Source: an uncultured Cytophagaceae bacterium
GTDB taxonomy: Bacteria > Bacteroidota > Bacteroidia > Cytophagales > Microscillaceae
Length of the DNA: 5,973 nucleotides
Assembly: GCA_937899305.1 (NCBI GenBank)
Contig: CALDJV010000845.1
Span: 1 to 5,973 of the forward strand
Direction of reading: 5' to 3'
Part shown: positions 1 to 5,114 of the stretch, piece after piece
How the letters are laid out: each line of letters begins with the position of its first letter
How positions within the stretch are numbered: the stretch's first letter is position 1
Notes under the pieces: model-generated
Database searches by the model: none
What the model was told of the DNA's origin: nothing
The model's input: only the letters and a program-made list of their open reading frames with translations
Position numbers and translations under genes: made by a program

Positions 1-51
1 TTAGCTTTGAGTAATTTCACTAAAATCTCGACACTTATTTTGAAAGCGTTA

Positions 52-1029
52 CTAAGCTTTTGCCAATAAATCCTCGCTTACTTTCCACAATTTCTCGGCC
101 GATTCATCGTCGCAAGCGTGGGCATTTACCCCCATATAGCGCGCCAGTGGACTTTCTGGGTTGGTAGGGGCAGCGATGTTACAATCTTCGCAATATACTC
201 CAGGTTTGTCTTTCAACAGTTCCGAAGTGGCCGTCCATAACGTGGTAGAACATCCCTGCTCGGGGGTTTTAAAACCTTGTTTGGCCAGTTCCGAGGGCTC
301 TCCATCTTCACCTAACCAACCCAAGGCAATCATTTCTTCTTTGGGCAAATCACGCTGAAGTGGGGTAAAAATACCTCCTGGATGCACCGAGAAAGCCAAC
401 CCTCCACTGTCTTTTAGGCGACGAGAAAGTCCATTGGCAAACAAGGCATTGGCAGTTTTGGACTGTCCGTAGGCTACCCATTTGTCGTAGTTGTCATTAC
501 TAAACTGTATATCATCCCATAAGACATCGCTGATTTTATGAGCGGTAGAAGCCAATGCTACAACCCTTGTATCAGGTGTTTTTTTGAGCAAGGGCATCAA
601 TGTAGTAGTCAAAGCAAAATGCCCCATATGATTGATACCAAATTGGTATTCCCAGTTGGGTCCTACCCGTCTTTCTGGTGAAGCCATCACCCCTGCATTG
701 TTGATCAATAAATCGAGTTTGTCTAGCTCACCCAACATTTTATGAGCAAATTTGGCCACCGATCCCAGATCGGCCAGGTCCATTTCCTCAATGTAAATTT
801 CACCTTCAATGGCTTCTAAGTTGTCTTTGGCCTTTTGTAGAGAACGCACTGGTACAATCACCTTGACACCCTTTGCGGCAAGGGCTCGGGTGGTTTCTAA
901 ACCAATGCCACTGTACCCGCCAGTAACAATGGCCACTTTTCCGTCTAAATGAATGTCCATAAGAACTTCTTGGCCAGTACTCTTGGCCTGAAACGCAGAA
1001 TTTACGGGTACTTGATCTGTTTGTGCCAT
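52..1029 (-). CDS. Short-chain dehydrogenase/reductase (SDR), probably NADP(H)-dependent oxidoreductase
   Basis: This is a cytoplasmic Rossmann-fold oxidoreductase of 325 residues; the substrate cannot be told from the sequence. Visible SDR landmarks in order are the dinucleotide-binding TGGYSGIG (36-43), the adenine-pocket DL at 84-85, NNAG (110-113), a catalytic Asn at 133, Ser161 in ALAST, the catalytic pair Tyr187 and Lys191 in YGQSK, and HPGG (216-219). Arg62 at the end of the second strand suggests NADP(H) preference (inference). The start codon giving MAQTDQ is favoured over Met24: from memory, a related SDR subfamily has a similar N-terminal lead (NSxF...EVL before the GK of strand 1) and a C-terminal GVYCEDC segment, seen here at 277-283. 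No Shine-Dalgarno sequence precedes the start, as is usual in Bacteroidota. The frame ends with two consecutive stops, TAG then TAA. The nearest upstream gene on this strand lies 269 bases away, so it is probably transcribed alone. Retinol-dehydrogenase-like annotations are likely in databases but would not establish the substrate. Confidence 0.93.
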   Translation of the reverse strand: MAQTDQVPVNSAFQAKSTGQEVLMDIHLDGKVAIVTGGYSGIGLETTRALAAKGVKVIVPVRSLQKAKDNLEAIEGEIYIEEMDLADLGSVAKFAHKMLGELDKLDLLINNAGVMASPERRVGPNWEYQFGINHMGHFALTTTLMPLLKKTPDTRVVALASTAHKISDVLWDDIQFSNDNYDKWVAYGQSKTANALFANGLSRRLKDSGGLAFSVHPGGIFTPLQRDLPKEEMIALGWLGEDGEPSELAKQGFKTPEQGCSTTLWTATSELLKDKPGVYCEDCNIAAPTNPESPLARYMGVNAHACDDESAEKLWKVSEDLLAKA

Positions 1030-1058
1030 ATTTTTTTGATTGATTTTTTAATTGAAAA

Positions 1059-1092
1059 ATGATCCACCTCAATTTGCACAATATTGGATCAT
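1059..1092. promoter_or_regulatory. Inverted repeat upstream of the SDR gene, possible operator
   Basis: ATGATCCA (1059-1066) is exactly mirrored by TGGATCAT (1085-1092), with an 18-base spacer. The centres are 26 bases apart and the inner arm sits about 30 bases before the SDR start codon. A dimeric repressor or activator could bind here. I found no good TAnnTTTG promoter element for this gene in the spacer, so a regulatory role rests on position and symmetry alone. Confidence 0.25.
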
Positions 1093-1190
1093 AAAAAAAC
1101 CTTACTCATTAAAAATTACCACGTTTCATCGAGATCAAGTATCTACTACATCAGAACTCAAAATTCCCCACAGACAGATCAGCTTATCGC

Positions 1191-1205
1191 ACTTACTGAG
1201 TAAGT
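1191..1205. repeat. 15-base palindrome ACTTACT-g-AGTAAGT
   Basis: The two 7-base arms are perfectly complementary around a single central base. It lies in the spacer between the stop of the thioredoxin-like gene and the start of the SDR gene, immediately next to further hairpins. It could be part of the 3' end of the upstream transcript or a binding site for the downstream gene; the sequence does not decide. Confidence 0.4.
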
Positions 1206-1249
1206 CTCCACAAAAAATGGAGGTTGGGGACTTCTTAAAAAGCTTCCCC
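1206..1249 (-). terminator. Tandem hairpins after the thioredoxin-like gene, possible terminator
   Basis: Two short inverted repeats follow the TlpA-like gene on the minus strand: GGGGA/TCCCC (1226-1230 with 1245-1249, partly extended inward by CTT/AAG) and then CTCCA/TGGAG (1206-1210 with 1218-1222), whose minus-strand loop is a run of T. Neither is followed by a clear T tract, so this is a weak terminator candidate. Its position, 50 to 95 bases past the stop codon, is the main support. Confidence 0.35.
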
Positions 1250-1298
1250 TCTCCGCCAAAAGTTATTCAACCAAGAAAGGAATGCTTTCAATGTAGAT

Positions 1299-2114
1299 CT
1301 ATTTTATTAAGTTTTGTTCAATCTCAGTTTCTAGTTCTTTTACCTCAGACAGCCCTCCAACTTTTACTAAGGTCACGTCACCTATTTTATCAATAACCAA
1401 ATGAGTAGGAAAACTCTCAACTTTACATTTGGTCCTAATCAAATCTGAGCTATTAGGAATTATATGATAGTCAAACTTCTTTTTCTGGAAGAAACGATTC
1501 AAGCTTGTTTTACTATCTAATGCTAGCCCCAAAAACACTACATCTTTCCCCTTGTATTTGGCAACTAGCTTGTTTAGTAATGGCATTTCTTCAACGCAAG
1601 GGCGACAACCAATAAACCAGAAATTCATTACTACTACCTTGCCCCTCAATGAAGCCAGCGTAAATGTATTTCCCTCTAAATCTTGCATTTTAGCCGACTG
1701 AGCTTCTTTTGTCGACAAATATTGTTTGATAGCGTTTTCTTCAGCTTTGAATTTTTTGAGCAAGACCTCTTGTGCTTTACGTGATTTTTCTTTTTCCTCG
1801 GGTGTTTTTGGTCTAATCACAAAAGCCTTGGCTAGTTTGTCCTTATCTACATAAGCATCAAAGGCATAATTCCTTGTTCTTAAAAGCTCACCAACCTTCT
1901 CCTTACTAATTTTGAGCCCATCATTTATAAATATCACTTTTTCAGGAGTTTTTGGGTCAGTCGGCTTCGAGAATAGTTTATAAAAAAAGGTTTGGTAACT
2001 TTCTTGGTCATTGGCCTTTTGTAATCCAACCAATAATGGGTTTGTAGTCGTTTGAGCATAAGTATGTACACTTATGATCAAAATCGTGAGCAGGGTCTTT
2101 ATATTTTTATTCAT
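1299..2114 (-). CDS. Exported TlpA/ResA-like thioredoxin-fold protein
   Basis: The 271-residue product begins with a type I signal peptide: Lys-rich start, hydrophobic segment at about 7-16, likely cleavage after SVHTYA (residue 20). It should therefore act in the periplasm or at the envelope. Residues 21-130 form a charged, Lys-rich N-terminal region of no family I recognise. Residues 140-271 form a thioredoxin-like domain: the entry strand with GKVVVMNFWF, the redox motif CRPC (Cys170 and Cys173), EEMPLLNKL on the following helix, LGLALD, and the cis-proline loop SFPTHLVID with Pro236. Families with this layout (TlpA, ResA) reduce disulfides in exported proteins or act in cytochrome c maturation; which applies here is not visible. 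Cys230, six residues before the cis-proline, is an extra cysteine that could be a redox partner. It has its own spacers on both sides, so is probably monocistronic. The start follows TTGAT with no Shine-Dalgarno sequence. Confidence 0.92.
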   Translation of the reverse strand: MNKNIKTLLTILIISVHTYAQTTTNPLLVGLQKANDQESYQTFFYKLFSKPTDPKTPEKVIFINDGLKISKEKVGELLRTRNYAFDAYVDKDKLAKAFVIRPKTPEEKEKSRKAQEVLLKKFKAEENAIKQYLSTKEAQSAKMQDLEGNTFTLASLRGKVVVMNFWFIGCRPCVEEMPLLNKLVAKYKGKDVVFLGLALDSKTSLNRFFQKKKFDYHIIPNSSDLIRTKCKVESFPTHLVIDKIGDVTLVKVGGLSEVKELETEIEQNLIK

Positions 2115-2157
2115 ATCAAGGTAAATTTATTGTGTTGTAAATATTTACTTTCATAAG

Positions 2158-2172
2158 GACTCTTTAAGAGTC
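2158..2172. promoter_or_regulatory. 15-base palindrome GACTCTT-t-AAGAGTC upstream of the thioredoxin-like gene
   Basis: Perfect 7-base arms surround one central base, and the element ends 43 bases before the start codon of the TlpA-like gene. The position suits an operator close to the promoter or the foot of a leader hairpin. No clear TAnnTTTG element is visible beside it, so regulation is inferred only from position and symmetry. Confidence 0.35.
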
Positions 2173-2216
2173 TGGCTATGGGATGTATACAACTACAATA
2201 AAGTTCTAAAATGCTG

Positions 2217-2234
2217 AAAAAAAACCTGGGTTTT
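2217..2234 (-). terminator. Short hairpin with T8 tract, weak terminator candidate
   Basis: On the minus strand AAAACC and GGTTTT (2229-2234 with 2221-2226) face each other over two bases, and the second arm runs straight into eight T residues (complement of 2217-2224). The loop is very small and the stem is mostly A-T, so stability is low. It lies about 150 bases past the expansin stop and could act as a backup to the stronger hairpin at 2307-2338. Confidence 0.25.
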
Positions 2235-2287
2235 GTAAAGGAGATAGGGATAATAAGGGAATGATGATATAATGAGGGTTCACTTTC

Positions 2288-2306
2288 ACTTCTATTATCT
2301 AGAAGT
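2288..2306 (-). repeat. Small hairpin abutting the expansin-gene terminator hairpin
   Basis: ACTTCTA (2288-2294) and TAGAAGT (2300-2306) are perfectly complementary with a five-base loop. This hairpin touches the larger one at 2307-2338 without any gap, so a minus-strand transcript would carry two stacked hairpins in tandem. Confidence 0.45.
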
Positions 2307-2338
2307 ATAATCGGGCTGTACCAGTACAACCCGATTAT
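2307..2338 (-). terminator. Long hairpin after the expansin-like gene
   Basis: ATAATCGGG (2307-2315) pairs with CCCGATTAT (2330-2338), and TGTAC (2317-2321) pairs with GTACA (2324-2328). The single unmatched position (2316 with 2329) is C/A on the plus strand but a U-G wobble in minus-strand RNA, so the fold is better in the transcript of the expansin-like gene, whose stop codon lies 41 bases upstream. No T tract follows, so it could be a terminator of atypical form or a 3'-end stabilising structure. Confidence 0.6.
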
Positions 2339-2379
2339 CTAAGACTGCAATAAGTTTATCACTCAATAACCAAGGCGCA

Positions 2380-3420
2380 TTACTTCTTAATTACCTTATA
2401 CCTTTGCGCCTGACCTTCAATTTGTATAAAGTAAATTCCGGGCGATAGGTGGCTTACAGAGAAGCTATGTTCTTGGCCTTCCATCACCTGTTTTCCCAAA
2501 CGATTGAACAGTACCCACTTGGTTGGCTTTTCTATCATTTGATTCAATTCGACCGTAGTTACCTTGTTTAGTTTAAGTACCTTAGGGTTCAAATTTACCA
2601 CTTCTTGCACTGGATTAGGGTATACTACGTTCCCTTCGGTTAATGTTACCTCAGCTTCACCAAAGGAAACTCTACTTGCGGCATTTCCGCCAAATTGCTT
2701 ACCCGAATTGATGATTTTCCCACTTTGTGAAACCCAAACGTTATTAAATACCACTTTTTGGTTTCGCACCGAAGTTGCTCTTAACTTCAAGGGAAATGGA
2801 ATGGGTACATTTTTGTCTTCAAGAAAAACATTGTGGTATTGACGGGTCATGTTGAACCACTTCTTCTTTTTGGAATGGAAATATTCCAACTTTTTTACGG
2901 CAAACTTGATGTCAAGCAAGCGTACTTGCACATAGTATGATTGCAGTTCCACTAATTGTAACCTGATTTTTCGGTTTGCTTTCGGGTTGGGCACAAATCG
3001 CCACTTAATGGGTATGCCTCCCTCACTAATTTTACCTATTTTGGCAAATGCCTCCTGAGTCAAATCCAAGTGTACTGGTCTCATTTGTTTTTTTCCATTC
3101 ACAGTTACTTGCACTTTTTTAGAAGGACACTCTGGACAACGATCCACTACTTGAAGTACTACTTTTTTACCGTTGGGCCCCACTACTTCAACATAGGCTC
3201 CGCAAGCCTCCGAATTTTTATAATCTACGGTGTTGATTGCACAATGCATTTTATCACCTCGGTTGACCGGTATGCCACAGTTTCCTCCTGCGCTTCCGGC
3301 CACCCCTCCATAGAATGTGGCCGCTCCTCCAGTTCTATATTGTTGCGCTTGGAGCATCATAGGAACGGTCATCGTCAAGCATAACATTGCTAACAATTTT
3401 GAAAGATTTAATGATTTCAT
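2380..3420 (-). CDS. Secreted bacterial expansin-like protein with type IX secretion sorting domain
   Basis: The 346-residue product is built of four parts. A signal peptide ends near LQA (residue 25). Residues 28-143 resemble expansin domain 1, a double-psi beta barrel: GGAATFYGG with Thr35, VVDRCPEC with Asp93 and Glu97, LDLTQEAFAKIG with Asp119, and IKWRFVP. These line up, by my memory of Bacillus subtilis EXLX1, with its functional Thr12, Asp71, Glu75 and Asp82. Residues 150-235 match the expansin binding domain 2 (YYVQVR, KKLEYF, KWFNM, Tyr195). Residues 266-346 are a T9SS type A sorting domain: YPNP, LSPGIYFIQI and a basic end, which would direct export through the outer membrane and surface attachment or release. 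Expansins loosen cellulose or other wall polysaccharide without hydrolysis; the actual substrate here (plant, algal or bacterial wall) is unknown. Five cysteines follow the signal peptide (48, 60, 73, 95, 98), so disulfides are likely. No convincing promoter was found upstream, and the gene ends before a strong hairpin. Confidence 0.9.
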   Translation of the reverse strand: MKSLNLSKLLAMLCLTMTVPMMLQAQQYRTGGAATFYGGVAGSAGGNCGIPVNRGDKMHCAINTVDYKNSEACGAYVEVVGPNGKKVVLQVVDRCPECPSKKVQVTVNGKKQMRPVHLDLTQEAFAKIGKISEGGIPIKWRFVPNPKANRKIRLQLVELQSYYVQVRLLDIKFAVKKLEYFHSKKKKWFNMTRQYHNVFLEDKNVPIPFPLKLRATSVRNQKVVFNNVWVSQSGKIINSGKQFGGNAASRVSFGEAEVTLTEGNVVYPNPVQEVVNLNPKVLKLNKVTTVELNQMIEKPTKWVLFNRLGKQVMEGQEHSFSVSHLSPGIYFIQIEGQAQRYKVIKK

Positions 3421-3584
3421 AAGTAATTAAGTGTTTAATGTGATTTTTAAATATAGAATTCACTATACATTCCCATTTTTCATTTGGCTTTACATCGTTA
3501 TAACATCCAAAACAAGACGCATTTAGTAAAACTACATAAATAATCTAATCCATTTGACTTATCTCTGGCCGCTATACTTCTTCA

Positions 3585-3622
3585 AAAAATAGTTCCGTAG
3601 CTTTGGCTACGCAAAGATTTTT
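3585..3622. repeat. Two-part hairpin around CGTAGC-tttg-GCTACG
   Basis: CGTAGC (3596-3601) and GCTACG (3606-3611) form a perfect stem with a four-base loop. Outside it, AAAAAT (3585-3590) pairs with ATTTTT (3617-3622) across a five-by-five internal loop. Read in either direction the hairpin is followed by a T-rich stretch, so it could work as a bidirectional terminator, or be one copy of a dispersed intergenic repeat. A single copy is visible in this window. Confidence 0.45.
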
Positions 3623-3692
3623 CTCATCGTCTAGCAACCAGATATTACACCAAATTTGGATTACTTTATTTTTTCCGTTTTACTTAGAGAAG

Positions 3693-3723
3693 TCATTCTG
3701 ATTGTTTTTTTATCAACGAATGA
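3693..3723. repeat. Bulged hairpin with T-rich loop
   Basis: TCATTC plus TGAT (3693-3702) pairs with ATCA (3712-3715) and GAATGA (3718-3723), leaving a two-base bulge and a nine-base loop that is mostly T. It is part of the palindrome cluster in the long spacer; its function is unknown. Confidence 0.35.
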
Positions 3724-3784
3724 GAAACAAAAGTTTTGAAATGCTCCTCAAAAGCTGACATCACCTCTGAAAAAAAGTTGAATA

Positions 3785-3798
3785 ATATAGCGCTATAT
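3785..3798. repeat. Perfect 14-base palindrome ATATAGCGCTATAT
   Basis: The sequence equals its own reverse complement with no central spacer, a form more typical of a protein-binding site or a cruciform-prone site than of an RNA hairpin. It directly adjoins the nested inverted repeat that begins at 3798. Confidence 0.45.
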
Positions 3799-3830
3799 GT
3801 ACCCAATCGTTTGACCGATTGAATTGTACA
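3798..3830. repeat. Nested inverted repeat CAATCG/CGATTG inside TGTAC/GTACA
   Basis: CAATCG (3804-3809) and CGATTG (3816-3821) are perfect arms around six bases. TGTAC (3798-3802) and GTACA (3826-3830) form an outer pair separated from the inner stem by unequal unpaired bases, one on the left and four on the right. This could be a two-level hairpin in RNA or a paired operator. Confidence 0.35.
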
Positions 3831-3869
3831 CTGCAAGCTAAGGTCAGTCTTTGTGTGGCTTTGATAAAA

Positions 3870-3902
3870 TTGAACACTTTGAGGGTCTTGATGTTAACTT
3901 TG
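3870..3902 (+). promoter_or_regulatory. Candidate Bacteroidota promoter reading toward the formyltransferase-like gene
   Basis: TAACTTTG (3895-3902) is an exact match to the Bacteroidota -7 consensus TAnnTTTG, and a TTG (3870-3872) lies 22 bases upstream, within the spacing reported for the -33 element in this phylum. Transcription would start near 3908 and give a leader of about 300 bases before the gene at 4207. The -7 element is contained in the second copy of a direct repeat, so binding of a regulator to the repeat could control it. Confidence 0.35.
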
Positions 3903-3909
3903 AGGGTCT
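3876..3909. repeat. 13-base direct repeat with 21-base period
   Basis: ACTTTGAGGGTCT occurs exactly at 3876-3888 and again at 3897-3909. The 21-base period is two helical turns, so proteins bound at both copies would lie on the same DNA face. A degenerate third copy (CTGTGAGGTC, 3908-3917) overlaps the end of the second. It may be an operator array or the remnant of a dispersed repeat. Confidence 0.5.
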
Positions 3910-4120
3910 GTGAGGTCGAAGATGAGGGCTTAACCGTAAACAAAAACACCCTAAAACACTGAATATAAGATTTTTACAAAGCAACAATCCATCAAATCAA
4001 AAAGCAGACGAAATGTCACCATTTTTCTAAGCTTTAGGGCTATGCCTAACAATTGGAAAAACACCAAAGATTATCAAACGAGTAAAAATGGATGTTTAAG
4101 TCTTGTTTTCATCCGGAAAA

Positions 4121-4210
4121 ATGAAGCCAGCCACAGGAGGCGTAATCCAAAAAATATCCCCAAAAGCAAAAACACCGCATAAGTTTTATACCTTTGACCC
4201 TGATATATGA
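4121..4210 (+). CDS. Possible 29-codon upstream frame overlapping the formyltransferase-like start (ATGA)
   Basis: A frame starting MKPATGGVIQ and ending FYTFDPDI terminates at a TGA (4208-4210) that overlaps the ATG (4207-4209) of the next gene in the classic ATGA arrangement, which often marks translational coupling. It is Lys-rich, has no recognisable domain and is short enough to arise by chance. It could be a leader peptide, or the start of a longer gene if a base were missing from the reading; the in-frame TGA directly before the next ATG rules out a simple extension of that gene. I regard it as a candidate only. Confidence 0.2.
   Translation: MKPATGGVIQKISPKAKTPHKFYTFDPDI
4189..4196 (+). 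promoter_or_regulatory. TACCTTTG, -7 promoter element match immediately before the formyltransferase-like gene
   Basis: The octamer matches TAnnTTTG exactly and ends ten bases before the ATG. If used, transcription would begin within a few bases of the start codon and yield a nearly leaderless mRNA. No TTTG-type -33 element lies at the usual distance upstream, which is a point against it. Confidence 0.3.
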
Positions 4211-5058
4211 ATAATGACTTTTATTTACTACTCGATACCTGTTTGTGCTGTACCTATGCCGTCAATATTTGGCTAGAGGAATTTCAAAACAACAACCACT
4301 TCAAAGGTGTATTACTCAGAGAAGACCCACCGTCTGACTCACTCCTCCAAAGAAGAAAAGATTTTCACCTTCGCCACGCAAACCAAACTACCGTCAATGC
4401 GTCTATATTGAGCGAACTCCGCCAATTGTACCCTTACATTGATGAAGCTGAAGAAGCCATGATTCGTTTATTTGGTATTCCCAAATATGCGATTAGTCAC
4501 GCTCCCAATACCTTCTTTTTGGGCAAAAACATCAATGGAAAAACGGCTCAAGATTGGGTACAACAAAACATTGGAGATACTCAGCCCATGATATTTTCTC
4601 ATCTTGGCCAAATCGTAAAACCTTGGTGGATTGACGTAGCCGGAGGATACCTATTCAATGTACATTCGGCAGTTTTGCCTTATGCTCGGGGAATATATGC
4701 CATAGAAAATGTCGCGGCCAGCCAAGATCTGGAGTTTTTCAAACAATCGGCAGGCCTATCGATCCACTTGATTGACGCAGGAGTAGATACTGGGGCCATT
4801 GTCAGCGCGCTCAGGGTGAGTCGACCTTTGCGCTTCGGTTCTATTTGGGAGCTCAAAGGCTACATTTATGAAGCGGGCTACCACGCCTACCTTGATATCG
4901 CAAAAAAAATGATTTCCCAAGCCCCCATGTTGCCCGTACCCATTTTGAGCAATCCTGAGTCATGGGGCCCCAACTTTAAATCTAAAGATTTTACGGAGCA
5001 ACAAAAGCGGCGAGCCGAGGAGGGCTACTTGGCCATGAAACGGAAGGAACAAGCATAA
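4207..5058 (+). CDS. Divergent formyltransferase-fold protein (Formyl_trans_N-like)
   Basis: The 283-residue product carries the signature of enzymes that transfer a formyl group from 10-formyltetrahydrofolate. FNVHSAVLPYARG (150-162) corresponds to the N-x-H...LPxxRG segment of methionyl-tRNA formyltransferase, with Asn151 and His153 as probable catalytic residues. LSIHLIDAGVDTGAIV (184-199) corresponds to the segment holding the catalytic Asp, here Asp194. The N-terminal part is unusual: it starts with LLLDTCLCC, three cysteines close together, instead of the normal glycine-rich first loop, and the C-terminal 80 residues do not resemble the OB-fold tRNA domain of Fmt. A cytoplasmic role modifying an amino sugar, amino acid or similar amine is plausible but unproven; it is unlikely to be the housekeeping Fmt or PurN. 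An in-frame TGA lies two codons before the ATG, so this is the earliest ATG start of the frame; the next in-frame ATG, Met85, would remove much of the fold. No Shine-Dalgarno sequence is visible. Confidence 0.8.
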   Translation: MNNDFYLLLDTCLCCTYAVNIWLEEFQNNNHFKGVLLREDPPSDSLLQRRKDFHLRHANQTTVNASILSELRQLYPYIDEAEEAMIRLFGIPKYAISHAPNTFFLGKNINGKTAQDWVQQNIGDTQPMIFSHLGQIVKPWWIDVAGGYLFNVHSAVLPYARGIYAIENVAASQDLEFFKQSAGLSIHLIDAGVDTGAIVSALRVSRPLRFGSIWELKGYIYEAGYHAYLDIAKKMISQAPMLPVPILSNPESWGPNFKSKDFTEQQKRRAEEGYLAMKRKEQA

Positions 5059-5111
5059 CCCAAAATCCTGTTTATCTTGTTGGAAATGAGGCTACTCACG
5101 TGTGCTTGTTC
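5047..5111. repeat. 9-base inverted repeat bridging the two convergent gene ends
   Basis: GAACAAGCA (5047-5055), in the last codons of the formyltransferase-like gene, is exactly complementary to TGCTTGTTC (5103-5111), just past the stop of the convergent LRR gene. The 47 bases between contain CACGTG (5098-5103, sharing its last base with the right arm) but no strong terminator. The arms could pair in transcripts from either side and help end both genes; chance is also possible. Confidence 0.3.
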
Positions 5112-5114
5112 AAT

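Larger units (their letters stand above)
3421..4206. other. 786-base non-coding spacer between divergent genes, rich in palindromes
   Basis: I see no convincing protein gene here. A 62-codon minus-strand frame (3761-3949) and a 46-codon plus-strand frame (4042-4182) look like chance. What stands out is structure: hairpins at 3585-3622 and 3693-3723, the palindrome CCAAATTTGG at 3650-3659, another at 3785-3798, a nested inverted repeat at 3798-3830, and a 13-base direct repeat at 3876-3909. The first 160 bases next to the expansin start contain only a weak symmetric element, TATAG (3452-3456) facing CTATA (3463-3467). The stretch must hold the promoters of both flanking genes, and it could also hide a small RNA or a decayed repeat. 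Confidence 0.7.

Noticed and set aside
1..51. In-frame continuation (16 codons) after the SDR stop, and a weak AAAGC/GCTTT hairpin around the stop
   Set aside because: Two consecutive stops (TAG, TAA) separate the continuation from the gene and it has no start; the hairpin has only five pairs and no T tract, so neither is reported as a feature.
1052..1396. 114-codon plus-strand frame across the SDR/thioredoxin-like spacer
   Set aside because: It overlaps the 3' end of the well-supported thioredoxin-like gene on the opposite strand and contains the hairpins of the spacer; no recognisable protein features.
2111..2329. 72-codon minus-strand frame overlapping the start of the thioredoxin-like gene by four bases
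   Set aside because: The ATGA-like overlap is tempting, but the predicted protein has no domain, its composition looks like translated spacer, and the frame covers both the 7-1-7 palindrome and the hairpins at 2217-2306, which better explain the region.
3448..3455. TATATTTA on the minus strand as a -7 promoter element for the expansin gene
   Set aside because: It misses the final G of TAnnTTTG and has no TTG at the expected upstream distance.
3761..3949. 62-codon minus-strand frame with an internal TLKV repeat
   Set aside because: The protein repeat is just the 21-base DNA repeat read in frame (seven codons); there is no start context or domain, and the frame runs through two palindromes.
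4042..4182. 46-codon plus-strand frame beginning MPNNWKNTKD
   Set aside because: Lys/Asn-rich composition matches the AT-rich spacer, no domain or start signal is seen, and it overlaps another short frame with an equal claim.
3421..4206. CRISPR array or insertion-sequence remnant in the long spacer
   Set aside because: There is no series of regularly spaced identical repeats beyond two 13-base copies, no terminal inverted repeats with target duplications, and no transposase-like frame.
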